DNA of 64,000 bases from Siniperca chuatsi. Its lineage: Eukaryota; Chordata; Actinopteri; Centrarchiformes; Sinipercidae. Position numbers and translations under genes: made by a program. The notes below the pieces were generated by a model, which did no database searches, was not told the DNA's origin, and saw nothing but the letters and a program-made list of their open reading frames with translations. Shown one piece after another: positions 1-12,493 of this stretch (within the stretch, counting starts at the first letter, position 1; each line of letters opens with the position of its first letter). Where the stretch lies: the NCBI RefSeq assembly GCF_020085105.1, contig NC_058044.1, forward strand, positions 25,603,206 through 25,667,205, in the 5' to 3' direction.

Positions 1-1618
1 GCTTTGACTAAGCCTAACACAGACACACACACAGGCACACACATTTATTCTTTGAGGACCATCCTCGGTGTAACACCTTTCCTGTCCTTAACTTTAACCA
101 TCACAGCAACATGCCTGACCTTAATCCTCACCCTAAAGTTACTCCTAAACCTAGACCTAAAACCAAAAACCAAGATTTAGTCCTTACTCCGACTGAAGAA
201 TTGAGGAATGTCCTCACTCTGAAGGTCAAACTGGTCCTAAGTACTTTGTGAGGACCAGAACAAGAACACACTCATAATGTAAAGTTAGTATGCTTTCAGC
301 AACAAGGGCCACTGTAGACAACTGACAGACAAACACTGTACACACTGTGAGCATGTAGAAAGCAAACATTAACACTGCTTAGCTGTATTACTGCTGAGAT
401 GATCTGATATCTTTGTCTGAGTTCCGTTGGAAGTTTAGTTAATTGTAATATTGATTGCAATACAAACAAACCATAAAGCATATGCTAAACTATGGGATTA
501 TACAGTAAATGTAGCGTTGTGTATTTTTGTCACCTCACTTTATGCTGGGGAATTTTAATTTAAGAAAAAACATATATGCTTTTGTCTCTCTCATCAAGCA
601 GAATTTAAAACTGTAAATAATCTGCAGCTTTCTCAGGTGTTTATTATCATCTAGAAATGAGCAACATATTTATTAACATAATCTTTTATATCAACAGAAG
701 ATACTATATTATTGTACAATGTTTTTATATTCTCAAAAGAGTGCTTTAAAGTCTTTTAATTATTGTTTTCATTGTCATAATTTTAATAAAGACCTCTAAT
801 GCTGTAAAACTGACTCGGAGTGAAACATGTAAGCCCTCATCTCTTATGAATACAAAGTGCAATGTCAGCCTTTGGCCATTAGATGGCAGTCTGTTATTAT
901 ATCAGCCCTCATGCCTGCAGGCTGGTATCAGCAGGCTGTTGGCAGTTGTGTCTGCAGTGTTTCTAATCTGGGCGAGGGTGAGGTTAGGACGAGAATCTGT
1001 TTATGTAACTCAGCACTCGCTGATTCATCCTGATTATGTCAGATGATGGAGGTCGTCATCACATTATGGAGCTCCCGCTCTCTCTCTCTCTCTCTCTCTT
1101 TCATACACATGTACAGACATGTATACCCTCAGGAAAGACAAACAGAGCGAAAAGCAAACACAATTGCACACTCATTTACCAACATTTGTAACACATACTT
1201 ATTATTTATTTACACACACACACACACAGAAATGAATTTGCATGTGCTTGTAAACAAAATTTGAATAACATTTGTTTACATCTAGAGTGATCCATGGAGT
1301 AATATCTTCAGAGTCATTTCAGTTGCACAAAACATCCCACAGGAAAACATTACAAAGTGTCACATGCTTTGGTAAAGCACTAATAAAATAAAATAAAATC
1401 ACAGTGTGTAATACCTACAAAAGGAAACTGCATATTAGGCTCAGAGTGGATATAAAACAATAGTCTACATAGGATGATCACACATTCATTTTAATCCCAA
1501 AGATTAATTACTTCCTGCTGCATGTAATCCTGTTGGTGCTTTATTGATACCATTACCATTACTACCAGGTGAACAAGATAGAGTGCAATTTGTTTGTAGT
1601 TTGTTTGAAGTACATTGG

Positions 1619-2311
1619 CTTTAAAGGGTCACTCCGCCAATTTTACACATTAAATTCAGTTTACTCATCATGGAGAGTACTACTCAGCTTTCCAAAGTTT
1701 GAAAAAATAACCCTGATGACGGCTTGGGTTGACTTAAATTTTTTAACAGAAAGCCTGCGTTACAAATTGACAATGTGGGTTTGGAAGATGTGAGTCTAAT
1801 GCCGGGTTCATGTCATATACATGTTCATAACATCCAAGTCGAAATCATGACCGGGAAAGTCTGACTTTTCTGAAAGCTCAGATATAACTGACTTGGCACT
1901 TACTAATACAGAAGTGCCTGAAAACCAAAGAAATATGGACAACTCACGTCAGCCAAAGTCTGTCGATCAATGTAACTAAACCCAAATTGAATGGATATAT
2001 TGTCAGTGCACAGTGTTTTTAACCCTCACATGACCAACTCTGTAATCATACAAACACTCACAAGTCATTAACATGATAATCTCACCCATAGCTGCCATCC
2101 CATATGGTGTGAGTGCGGCATAATGAAAGATGCCTTTGTGCTGTGTTATGGGAAATATAGGGTCCAGTTTTTTGGAACTTGATCCATACTAGGGACTAAA
2201 AGTCCTGACCTCTGCTGCTTCGATGTTGACCATTCTTTTTTTAATCTGTCTCTTACAAGTCCCCCAACTTTAAGGAAGTGTAATACTTAATTGCTGGAGT
2301 ACCCCTTAAAG
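1619..2311. repeat. Dispersed teleost repeat with imperfect terminal inverted repeats
   Basis: The left end reads ctttaaagggtcactccgcc. The right end, read on the other strand, begins ctttaaggggtactccagc, so the two ends are imperfect inverted repeats. The interior (agtactactcagctttccaa) resembles an abundant fish repeat that I recognise but cannot name. A second, reverse-oriented partial copy of the same family lies at 5330-5605. It is probably a non-autonomous DNA element. No coding capacity is visible. Confidence 0.55.
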
Positions 2312-3399
2312 AAATAAGTTTTATTTATTCCTACTTGGCCTGAAGGAAGGTAAGTACAAACACTGGTTTGGAGGTGTAGCGATTAATCTTTGACACAGCA
2401 ATGAGCTTTTTGGTGTACTATCATGGCTATAATTGGCTCCTTAAACCAGCTTATCCAAGATAGCATGATAGCAGACGAGCGTGGAAGTGAGCCCGTAACA
2501 TCCACACTGTGCACACAACATCACCAACACAGTAGTTCCCTACTCACAGCTAAACATACACACATGAAGTAATCCTGATAATTATAGTGCTGCATATATA
2601 CGTCTTGGCCATGAATAATCTGTTATCCACTGAGACTGTGCTCGCATTGCACGATATTACACATCAGCAGATAAATCTGCAACACTTCACTAACAGGTTA
2701 GAGATGGTCATGAGGCTCCATCTGCAGCATGAGTTTATTTTAGTGCAGGGTTCAAAGGTAAGTGATTTGGGATTTAGATGTAACATGAGGACAGAGTCAG
2801 AGTTCTGACCTGTGGTGGCCCAAAAAGAACAAACAATCAAACTCTTAAACAAATCCCCTTTCTACTTCCACTTTCTAGTTCCTCCTTCCCTGTTTACATC
2901 ATGTTATATACTTCTACAGAGGGTATTATGCAGGCATTATGCATCATGGCAATATTCAATAGGAGGATCATGTTTTCTATGGAAACACAGAAGAACAACT
3001 TGTATGCTGAACAACTGAAGGAAGGTTTACTGGGGACAGATGTGTAATTAAATTCCCTCTTTTTCTTGTTTTCCTCTGTGGAGAAATGTAGATTAACCAG
3101 TCTCTATGAGTGACTTTTCCCCATGGAGAAGACATTTCAGGACACTTGTTAAATTAAATGACAGAGAGGGAAAAGCAGAAAGAAGAAGTTAATAAAGATG
3201 AGTCAGTGGGCACTCCTACTGCCTTCATGAATGTTATAGAGAAGTGAAAATTAAATTTGAAAAGCTTAAAAAACATAACTTTGTATTAAAGGTTATATTA
3301 ATAACATTTTTATGTAGACGAATATTTAAAAATTAAAATACATCCACAGCTTTTAGAAAGGTGCAGAATAAAAGTATCACTTTTCCTAAAAAAAAAATT

Positions 3400-3980
3400 A
3401 GGACTGTGAATTAATCATTTACAAAATTTTGACGGGTCCAAAATTAATGTTTTGTTTGTTTCTGTGTGAGATGTCGGACATTTGGTTCCTGCTTCTAACA
3501 AGTCTTGTGAGCTAATAGTATAACGACGTTGGTATCACATGGTATAGTTGCCAGTTAGTGTGGAAAAATGGACACTGACATTAGCACATATTAGCTAACT
3601 TAGCTTAATCGTCCGAACAACAATAACCCATAAAATTACAGTTCTGCATATTTAAACAAAATCAACAACAACTACAGACAGCCATAGTCCTTAAAACCTT
3701 AACTAATGTGTTGTCACCGGTTAGATTGTCAAAATTAGAAAAATAACAGCGTCAATCCCTGAGGGGCTACGTTAGCATTAGTGACGGTTGCGTCCAGTTA
3801 CCTAACTAACCTAACTAACCTAAGTTACAGTTCCCTCAAACAATGTAACGTTATAGTCTGTGTCTCACGGCACTCAACCATAAAAAATGCAGGTTGTGCA
3901 ACGAACTGGCAACCACTGGAATGGAATGGAAGGGGGGAGGGGGAGTGCGTCATCTAGTGGCTGATTGAACCTTTAAGTTT
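3400..3980. repeat. Probable dispersed repeat, unclassified
   Basis: This block contains stretches such as ttagctaacttagctta, short aacctaact tandem copies near 3803-3822, and catctagtggctgattgaac near 3952-3971, which are typical of interspersed teleost repeats. The boundaries are approximate and no terminal repeats or target duplication were found. Classification rests on recognition only. Confidence 0.35.
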
Positions 3981-5329
3981 CATATCCTCATTTAGTAGTT
4001 ATTAGTTATCGCATGAAAAACAAGCTTTTTTGTGTTTACTTTTCCTTGAACTCTGTGCGGTCAGAAGTCATAAAAAGAGCTAATTTAATCTGTGCACATT
4101 GAAGAGAAAATACTTTAAACAAAAACATGTTTGTATTATTGCATATAACTCATATGACATTGAGACTCGATATTTAAACAATAACTACAGCTATCATGGA
4201 TTTTAAAATGACGGCAACATTTTCAGCGGCCTAAACATTATAGTCAATTCTATGCAAACACTTGTCATTTCACTTCCTTCAAACATTGTATTGTTTCCTT
4301 GTCCTGCAGGCACAGACACACTGTAACATCCAGTGAATGGTAACACTGTGTGAACTCAGCAGAACAACAGTGTTACTGAGAAGAGGCAGGGACATCTTCA
4401 GTTCACCAAAGAAACTTCTGCACACACACAGTCACAGAGAAACACACACTTAGACACCTTTTACTGTACAGTATATTGTAGCGTTAATATTTTAGGAGCT
4501 CTGGCTGCCTCTCCAGTGAGCCTCTATAAATGGATTTTCTCTGCATTATTAAATCCTGCTATTTCTGGTCAGCACTGATACCAGTCTTCAAAGTGAGATA
4601 TCTATCTGCAGTGTGTATCTATCTACATTTGTATTTTGTAGGGGCTGCACATTCAAAGACAGGGCCAAACTGGTAACACTCCATGTGGTAGGAGAGGTAA
4701 GAATTTGTAAATGCAGATAAACATTTCCAGCAGAATATGTGTCTGTTTTCACTCCCAATAAAGTCTTGACTTAACTAATTTAATGTATAGTAACTTGGTA
4801 TGGATGTGTGGAATTACTGACCGCACTCTTTGTTTGCGATTACACAACCTCACATGATGGGAATCTTGGCCTGATGTCCGAAAGCAGGATGAGGATTAGA
4901 GTGGTGAAAGCCGCTACAGTACTGAGACTGTTGAGAGGGACTGTGAGTCCAAGTGGATCGAGGGATGTAAAAAGGAGGGGGAGAGAGAGAGAAGGGGAGA
5001 GGGAGGGAGGGAGGGAGGGGGGGTGATTCCCCTGATTTGAACTTGAGCGTACACACACAAAGTCAAACAAGGCCACTGTCCGCTCTATGCTCAGGCAGTC
5101 AATTACTTTCTGCCTTCGTTTTCGAGGGTCTAATGAAGCTTCACATACACATGAATGCACATGCACACATATTTTTACTTATGTACTTGTGAATGCCCTC
5201 GTTGACATAATACATTCACTAACCCCTAACCTTAACCTTAAAGGGTGCTACAGTGATTTGCTATTACACTTGAGGGGCTTACAAGAAACAATTTAAAATA
5301 AGAATGGTCAAAATCGAAGCTGAGATATC

Positions 5330-5605
5330 CTGACCATAAAAACATAATGCATTTTGATAGTGTATTTTGTTAGAACCACCCTGACTGGTAAATGCCAACA
5401 TCTTTAAATATGTGCCCAGTTTATAAGAAAGACTTTATGTTAAAAATGTACAGTCTCAAATGATGTTGAGTAATTTAATTTTCTTAGACGTGACATAGCT
5501 CCTCCAGAGCCATAAGACATTATACAACTGTTTTCGCAGACTGAGTAGTACTCCGCATGACTAGTTAACTGACTTTGACATGTACATTTGGTGGTGTGCC
5601 CCTTT
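5330..5605 (-). repeat. Second, partial copy of the 1619-2311 repeat family (reverse orientation)
   Basis: Read on the minus strand it begins gttaaaggggcacaccacca and continues through ggagtactactcagtctgcg, matching the start and interior of the element at 1619-2311. The other end is not well defined, so this looks truncated. Confidence 0.45.
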
Positions 5606-7434
5606 AACTATCACAGCAACATAGCCTGTAGACTTTCAGTCTTGTTCAGGAGTCTTTGAGAAGTGATTCCTAGAAAAAATATTTCTCAAGTAGTATCAGA
5701 TCATATATCAAGAATATACACTTCTTTGTAAAATTCAAAATTCAAGCTGATTTGAACTGGAAACAGATGCAATAATCTCAGCCATGCAGTGATTTTTTTG
5801 TTTGTTTGTTTAAGAACATTTGTTTTTTTTTTTTTTAGGAGTCAAAAATGACTTGTTAAGATAGATATGTTTTGCAGTGTAACCCCATGCTCCAGGAGGC
5901 TGCTAGCATTTCTGGGAAAATACTTTCCAATAAGAGATAACCTTGAAAACAGGAGGCAGGAACTGAAATCAAAATGTTTCATTTGATCTAATTTGTTGGC
6001 AGCTTGTTCAGCTGAACCTCGGGACAGCAGTATAGTTTTCTTTTCACAGAATGTCACCCCAGCCTCCTCGCTGAGTCTGTCCACACCACTACATGTCACA
6101 GCCACGCACCAACATGTTCAAACTGATCACAGAAACATGTTAATAGTGACATTGTTGTTACTAAATGGTCCAGAGAGGATCTGCATAAATTAAAGAATGA
6201 GAAGTTAACTGTTGCTTTGTTTTAGAGAAACTGGTGAGATTGACACAGAGACAGAGAGGTCCAGTGTGAAGCATTTCCATGTGTAGGGAGGAAGTATCAC
6301 TGTCTAGCAGATCGCTCATGGAACAATGTTCCTTTTTTCTGTGCAACCTCACCCCAACTGAACTTCCAGCACTGAGCAGTCCTCACATGCTCTGTGTGTG
6401 TGTGTGTGTGTGTATTACATAACAGCTCTCTTTTCTATTCACACTATCAACCGGCATTCAAGTGACTCACTTTCTGTGAGTCTGTCTTTACATTCTTCAT
6501 TTACAATACAAGGTTATATAATTTATAGATTAACTCACAGGTGCACACGTCTGTTGTTCTTACATAGTGAGGCCAACAGTCTCTGAAAAAGGAGAAAATA
6601 TACTGTGAGTGAGTGACATTATACATCCTCACGTTTGTTCTTTAACAGTGGCAACTTGTGTGTCTGATAATCTAATGCTGTGATGGATATAAATATATAA
6701 TCATATGGTCTATTTGTGCAAGTGTTTGTAGAGAAACAAAGAGGGCATGTACACAACACATTTTTCCATGTAACTGTGTTACCTTGAACTCCTCGTTATG
6801 GGGGCTCACCTGCAAAGAGCAAATGAGGACAACTCAAGCCACCATGACTGCTGTCCGCACAGGCTTTTGTAAACTTTAATCTAACACAGTGATGTAAAAA
6901 AAGTGAAGGAGAGAACAGAAACCTATTAGCTGATTAGGTGTTAAATGAATGAGCAATGTTCTTTACAGTATGAAAATCGCAATCTGCTCGAAATACAACT
7001 TCAATTAAAAAAATGACTACAAATTACAAATCAAAATTCTAAAATGACATCCAAACCCCCACACCCAATAGATAGTGGAAAAGCCCACATGGTTCTTTCT
7101 TTATGAATGATTTTGTTTAAGAATTCAGTTCAAATTGTTAAACTGAGTCAAACATATTGTGTAAGTTACTAAGATCACTTCCACTTTCAGGCCTGTGTGT
7201 CTGTGTGTAATAGAGAGAGGAAGACTATAACACAATGTAGCTTGTGATGATTTCTTCCATTGTTTACTGTCTTAGTGAAGAACAGGTTTAACAACTTGTC
7301 CGGCCACTATGAAGCCAGCTGGAAATAAAACTAAAGCAAGACTTCCAGGTACAACTGTAAAAGTAAAGTCCCTGTTGTTGAAGCACATATGTCGTCCTGG
7401 TGGCTAAGGAAGAAACGTATCGTCTGCAACTGTT

Positions 7435-8225
7435 TTAACCATGCTAGTGGTATGGCTCTAGGGACGGCAGTGTCGGTCTGTCTGTCAGTACACCACTTTG
7501 GTACAGGCTGAAATATCTCAACAACTATTTGATATTTATATGTATCCTAATAACTTTGGTGATCCCCTGACATTTCCTCTCATCATCAGGTCAAAACTTC
7601 TATTTGTCCAGTAGCCTACTTTGGTTTTTGATTAAATACCTGCAAAACTAATCACATTCCCACCAGCCTCAGCTGTACTTTGTGTTTAGTGCTAATTAGC
7701 AAATATTGGGATGCTAACGCACTAAATGGTAAACATTATACCTACTCAGTGGTGGAAGAAGTAGAAAATATTTCTTAAGTAAAAGTACAAGAGTATTAGG
7801 ATCAAATTACTTAAAGTACCAAAAGTAGGCTACGCATTATGCAGTATGGCCTATTTCAGAATAGTGTATATATTGGATTCTAATTATTGATGCATTAATG
7901 CATGCATCTCTTTAATGTTGCACCTGGTAAAGGCTTTAGTATTATTGATCTGAATCTGCAAAGTAACTAGTAACCAAATGCATGTATTGGAGTAAAAGTA
8001 TTTTTTACATTTGCCTCTAAATTGTAGTGGAGTGGAAAATGGAAATACTCATGTAAGTAGTACAGTACTTCAGTAAATGTACTTAGTTACTTTCCACCAC
8101 TGTACCTACTTAACATCAGCATGTCAGCAATGTCCATTTTGAAGATGTTAGCATGAAGACATTAGCATTTAGCTCAGTTAGAGCCTATTGGAGCCTCACA
8201 GCAGCTGGCACGGTCGTAAACTCCT
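7435..8225 (+). repeat. Old interspersed teleost repeat, split by a younger MITE
   Basis: Sequence such as ctgaaatatctcaacaacta, ctttggtgatcccctgac and cctcagctgtactttgtg belongs to a very common fish interspersed repeat (recognised from memory; class uncertain). The copy is interrupted at 7747-8102 by a hAT-type MITE and resumes with taacatcagcatgtcagca at about 8111. The interruption lets the two insertions be dated relative to each other. Confidence 0.55.
7747..8102. mobile_element. hAT-type MITE, intact, with 8-bp target-site duplication
   Basis: The element begins cagtggtggaagaagtag and ends tttccaccactg, so its termini are inverted repeats (cagtggtggaa at both ends). It is about 356 bp and has no coding capacity. 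It is flanked on both sides by the direct 8-bp repeat tacctact (7739-7746 and 8103-8110). An 8-bp duplication is the signature of hAT-superfamily transposition. Internal sequence such as aagtaaaagtacaagag is typical of the abundant percomorph 'CAGTGGTGGAAGAAGTA' family. It sits inside an older repeat. Confidence 0.85.
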
Positions 8226-8649
8226 CGTGTTCAAATTTCACACTGCTTTTTGCCTCAAATGCATATGGCCATTCAAGGACGTACTTGGAGCATGAATTGC
8301 TGTACACAGAGCGAGCAAGAGCTAGCTAAACACTACGCCATAATACAGCAACCTGTTTATAGTATTCACCTTACAGTGAAATGTGTGGTTGTAACTGGTG
8401 TAAATCTCAGTACGGGACGGGTTGTAGGCTGAGTTGCAGTTCCGGTAGAGATCATTGGCTGATTGGCTCAGACTGACACATCACGTGTCCTTTTTGACAG
8501 ATAAATGTGCTACTGTGGCAGACCAGAACCTTTTCTGTCCGTCACAGTTTTGCTGTGATGTAAAGTGTTTTTATCTTCAGTCATCACTTATTAGATATAT
8601 TCTCAGTTTATCTGTTGAATTTTGAAACTTTGAGTAAACTACATGTTGG

Positions 8650-9000
8650 CTCACTTTTTTTTAAATCTGAACCTCGCTTTCGTTTCGGCGTCTTTCGACT
8701 GCCAATGACGCGCCTGTGTTAAAGTCATAAAATATTATTGAAACAACCTGGAAAGCAGCAGCTCGGTTTTGTTGCTGTTTACTCTGTATGTCTCCGCTGG
8801 TTTGACTCAGCTGGCTTCCCGTTAGGAGGAGGAGGAGGACGAGGAGGAGGAGGGGGAGGTCAAACGGGGTGAGGCTCCGACCCCGGCTGAACCGATGAGC
8901 GGGGGAAGAAACGACGACAGGCAGAGAGATGCGGAGCTTTTGAGCAGCAGGAACATCCAGACGAGCTGTGAAGCTCCACATGTCTCCTCTCTCTGACTGA
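8650..9000 (+). promoter_or_regulatory. Likely promoter region of nfil3-like gene A
   Basis: Base composition changes here from AT-rich to GC-rich with frequent CpG (cgtttcggcgtctttcg, aatgacgcgcctg, gacgaggaggagg). It lies immediately before the inferred first exon. No TATA box is obvious. The transcription start cannot be fixed from sequence alone. Confidence 0.5.
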
Positions 9001-9039
9001 GGTTTTCATCAAAGGTTTCAGCAGCTGTTTGATTTGGAA
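8760..9039 (+). other. Inferred non-coding first exon of nfil3-like gene A
   Basis: A donor site (GA A|GTAAGA) at 9040 ends a GC-rich block, and a pyrimidine-tract acceptor (tttttccaccactag) at 9556-9557 opens the coding exon. In the frame of the downstream protein the exon carries a stop (TGA) just before the junction, so it is non-coding in that frame. This matches NFIL3 genes, which have a 5' UTR exon and one large coding exon. The 5' limit is approximate. Confidence 0.5.
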
Positions 9040-9658
9040 GTAAGATGTCCTTTATTTTCCCCGAGATGGAGCACTGGTTTAATTGGTTTTTATCATGCGA
9101 GGTAATGTGTCGTATCTAGTTAAATAGTTTTTAAGAAAGTTTATGAATTATTTCTGTAATTTATCATCCCATATCGGATTAAATAGCATGGGAGATTATA
9201 TGAGATGTATACTACTTTTATGTAAACGTTAAACTATTTAGGGCTCATTAGTCATCTTTAATGGGGTTTAATGAAACCATTTTGGTAGTGATAACACTAA
9301 TTGTAAATGCCTGGTTGTGGTCACTGGTTTTTGTATCATATAAGACTATTGTTATTATGAGTCTATATTAATATAGTTTTATCCCACTGTAGTTCTTTTA
9401 AGTATTTATTTAATATGAGAGTTGTTTGTTTTTCATGTCTTTTCCTGCTGTTAAATACATTACAACATTGACCTGGCAACATTAATGTCGATTTAATGTT
9501 TTGCAACCCTGTAAACAAATCGTCAGCTCACGTGTGTTTCTGTTTTTCCACCACTAGGTGGTGCCATTACAGCACACTTCAGCCCAAACTCCCAACCCTC
9601 AATAAGTTCCTCACACACCTCACAGCTCCCTGAAGTGTCAAATCAGGAGTCTTTGAAC

Positions 9659-10921
9659 ATGACGGGTCAGACTGTGGGAGGCATTATCCAGGACCTGTCA
9701 GTTCCCTCACAGCTGGCTGTGGAGGGAGGTGTGGAGTCCAGGCCTCTGGGAGGGGCCGGGTCCTTCACTGATGAGGCTGTTTCCATCCTGACCTCCACAA
9801 GCCAGCTGGCCCGAACCCTCCTGGGCCACACCTTTGCCCTCAAACGCAAAGAAAACCTTGCCAACGCTGAAGCTAAGGCTGGTAGCAGCTGCGATGAAGA
9901 CAACGGCAACAATGCACGCCGCAAACGAGAGTTCATCCATGACGAGAAGAAAGATGAAGGCTATTGGGACAAGAGGAGAAAAAACAACGAGGCAGCCAAG
10001 CGGTCCAGAGAGAAGCGGCGAGCCAATGACATGGTGCTGGAGAGGCGAGTCCTGGGCCTGCTGGAGGAGAACGCCCGCCTGAGGGCCGAGCTGTTGGCCC
10101 TGAAGTTTCGCTTCGGTCTGGTCAAGGACCCATCTGATGTGTCCATCCTGCCACTGTCTGCACCCCTCTGTGCTCACCCGACACCCAGTACAACACATTT
10201 CTACCAACCTCACACTGATGGCTCCTCATACCTTAACACACAGCCCAGCGCCAGCACCCTCCACATCCACCCTCACCCCCCGCAGCAGGGTGCCATCTAT
10301 GGGCCGAGGGGAGCCGGGCCTCTGTCAAGTCATAGTGTGTCCGAGGAGTCCGGTGTCTCCACCTCATGCAGCTCAAATGTGGGCAGCCCTGTGTATTTTG
10401 ATGGCACACCGAGTGAGCGTGGTGGGCCTTCTCCGAGGGGGCTGGTGGAGGAGCCGCAGGGCTACAACATCACTCCCCTGGAGGTCAACGAGAGTCAGTA
10501 TGTAAACAGACAAGACTCAGCCGAGTGTTTGAGGAGCCTCCCGCACAAGCTCCGCTTCAAAGGCCCCGGTGGTTGCAGCGATGGAGGGGAGATGTCTCCA
10601 TCCTCTGATACCAGACACAGTGGACCACCTGTAGCCACAGTGGGGCCAAACATCCAGGTGAGGAACCACCAGCAAGCCGGGTGGGACAGTCGGACAGAGA
10701 GCCAGGCTCTTTGGTCCAGGGAGGAGGCCTGTGGTGGACATGGGCAGCAGTATCAGGGTCCGTCCTCTGGATATTATAACTCCTCCTCTCTGCAGAACTC
10801 CAGGGACACCAAGTATTTGACAGAGGACAGCAGTCTCAGGTCTCAGATCAGCTGTTTGTCTCAGGAAGTGGCTCATCTGAAGAGGCTCTTCTCTCAGCAG
10901 CTGCTCCCCAAGATCGCTTAA
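9659..10921 (+). CDS. nfil3-like: NFIL3/E4BP4-like bZIP transcriptional repressor, paralog A
   Basis: This single coding exon encodes 420 residues from the ATG at 9659, the first ATG in the exon, with A at -3. The frame is open back to the splice acceptor but has no earlier ATG. Residues about 88-154 form the family's basic region and leucine zipper: RRKREF, then [17 protein letters not shown], then a zipper through LALKFRFGL. By eye about 54 of 68 residues match paralog B here. NFIL3 proteins bind TTAYGTAA sites as dimers and repress transcription in the nucleus, acting in circadian output and immune development. Downstream, PHKLRFK matches a conserved NFIL3 motif, and the C-terminal [16 protein letters not shown] matches the end of tetrapod NFIL3. 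Unlike paralog B, the segment after GYNI lacks a KxEP sumoylation-type motif. The protein is shorter than human NFIL3 (462 aa). I cannot assign a zebrafish nfil3 member number. Confidence 0.95.
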   Translation: MTGQTVGGIIQDLSVPSQLAVEGGVESRPLGGAGSFTDEAVSILTSTSQLARTLLGHTFALKRKENLANAEAKAGSSCDEDNGNNARRKREFIHDEKKDEGYWDKRRKNNEAAKRSREKRRANDMVLERRVLGLLEENARLRAELLALKFRFGLVKDPSDVSILPLSAPLCAHPTPSTTHFYQPHTDGSSYLNTQPSASTLHIHPHPPQQGAIYGPRGAGPLSSHSVSEESGVSTSCSSNVGSPVYFDGTPSERGGPSPRGLVEEPQGYNITPLEVNESQYVNRQDSAECLRSLPHKLRFKGPGGCSDGGEMSPSSDTRHSGPPVATVGPNIQVRNHQQAGWDSRTESQALWSREEACGGHGQQYQGPSSGYYNSSSLQNSRDTKYLTEDSSLRSQISCLSQEVAHLKRLFSQQLLPKIA

Positions 10922-11585
10922 AACCTGAGCACAAGAGGATCAAGTCTGGACTGAAGTAAATAGACAGATTTCACACTACATCTTTCCAAACCATCAATCT
11001 TACAGACTGCTGATTTCCACAGGACAGCATGGACCCAGTGTAAACAGCTACCTCTGAAGTGACAAACCTTATTTACGACACCTGTTTCAAACTAAAAGTG
11101 ATTTCTGTGTGAGCCATCACATGTTGATGTATGTTGATTTCCTGAGATTTGAAGGACGCTGTACATTTCTGAATAGTTCACTAGGTCTGTCAGAAACACT
11201 GGAAGAACATGTTAGATACAACATAAAGCACATAGTTATGATTTGTAACACTTCAATCTCACCATGTTCACTTGACTCAGATGTGTAAATGCCATTTTTG
11301 TCTTCTTTGGGACAACATACAGTTTATAGGCTTTTCAACACAAACACTGTATATCAATATTACCTTGTGTTAAATATACTGTGTTGAAAAGCAGCACAAA
11401 TATGTGCCGTCCCAAAGAAGACACATGGGGGTCTACTTGTTTTTGTGATCTTTATGTGTTGTGTAATGTATCTGTATCTGGTTTATCTTATGACAGCAAG
11501 GTATATACAAGTGTGTATTTCACCTTTGTTCAGAATTATAATTGAAGTGAACTGTACTTGGAAATAAAAGTAGATTTTATATTAA
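10922..11585 (+). other. 3' UTR of nfil3-like gene A with poly(A) signal
   Basis: Non-coding sequence follows the TAA stop. A canonical AATAAA lies at 11563-11568 and a further one at 11994-11999, so the 3' UTR is probably about 0.66 kb, or about 1.1 kb if the distal signal is used. It contains a striking hairpin at 11299-11423, listed separately. Confidence 0.65.
11299..11423 (+). repeat. Long inverted-repeat hairpin inside the gene A 3' UTR
   Basis: Two 44-nt arms (11299-11342 and 11380-11423) face each other across a 37-nt loop. The outer 15 bp are perfectly complementary (tgtcttctttgggac with gtcccaaagaagaca), as are the inner 13 bp (gcttttcaacaca with tgtgttgaaaagc). They are separated by a symmetrical 16-nt partly paired interior. 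It is upstream of the first poly(A) signal, so it should be in the mRNA. It may be a fossil short MITE or a functional RNA structure. Confidence 0.8.
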
Positions 11586-12479
11586 AAAAAACTGATGACA
11601 GATTAAGATTTTCTCAGTGTATTTTACATTACAAACCATCTGCATTTAGCTTCACTGTAATAGCAGAGCATACAGTGTACATTGTCTTTGGAGATTATAT
11701 AACTGTAATATGTCTGTATCTAATAATGATCATCAGATGGAATGAGTGTGACCGTTACAGTAATAAAATCATTGTTCATAACTTAGAGACTTTGCTGTTT
11801 TGTATTTGTTGTGCATTACATCACAGGCAGGAGTGGCTGCGGTACAAAAACAAAAACCAGCTGGGGCAGAGAGCTATGGTAGGTGTGGCACTGGAGTGGG
11901 GAGGTGCACTGCGCTATGAGTATGAATATGTCACAAATTTCATTTTCATAATGATGATATTATTTGAATTTCATTTATGTCCTTCCTTCTTTTAATAAAT
12001 GCTTTCAAACTGTAAACACCACCCTGGTATCAGTCCACCCTCACTGAACTAAGGTTACTGAAATGAGGTGGGACAGTGGGGTGTTGGACAGTGCCAGGGA
12101 GAGAGGGGTGGTGTACGGATGCAGGGAGAGGAGTGAGACTCTGCATGAGTCATCTATCACGTCAGCAGTCTGAAAGCTATTTTTAGCATTGAAGCAGCTG
12201 CGGTGGAGACTGATTGGCCCATATGGAAGTGAAGGATACAGGTTCAGAATACATTAACACCTGGAAAGAGAATAAGTCTGCAGAAGGACATCAGTAGTGC
12301 TACTGTTAAATACATTCTGATTGCGGTGGAGAGCCAGAAAGCTGCAATACATTTACTGAATTATGATTTTTTTTTTTTGTCTGAGAATGAGAACATGATT
12401 TACCTGACTGAATGTCATTTTTCTGTATTAGCACATTCTTAAATATTTCCATTTTCAGTAGTCAGTCATTTTTTTATTA

Positions 12480-12493
12480 ACACCAGGTGGCGC
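12480..12493 (+). promoter_or_regulatory. CTCF-like motif between the nfil3-like paralogs
   Basis: The sequence acaccaggtggcgc matches 13 of 14 positions of the CTCF core CCASYAGRKGGCRS. Its position between two tandem genes would suit an insulator. A single motif match is weak evidence without binding data. Confidence 0.35.

Larger units (their letters stand above)
1..8640. other. Gene-free, repeat-rich spacer upstream of nfil3-like gene A
   Basis: No convincing exon was found on either strand. The longest frames are short, lack recognisable domains and overlap simple repeats. The segment holds several dispersed teleost repeats (listed separately at 1619-2311, about 3400-3980, 5330-5605 and 7435-8225), short microsatellites such as TC at 1078-1099, AC at 1212-1228 and GT at 6394-6412, and a purine-rich stretch at 4975-5022. 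TTATGTAA-type D-box motifs occur at 1001-1008 and 6415-6422. Enhancers of the downstream gene could lie here but cannot be told from neutral sequence by eye. Confidence 0.6.

Noticed and set aside
9635-9658. Upstream extension of nfil3-like A beginning at GTG
   Set aside because: Vertebrate starts are ATG; the first ATG in the exon is 9659 with a good context, and the inferred exon 1 has an in-frame stop.
9707-10213. 168-codon antisense frame over nfil3-like gene A
   Set aside because: Shadow of the GC-rich coding exon; no homology recognised.
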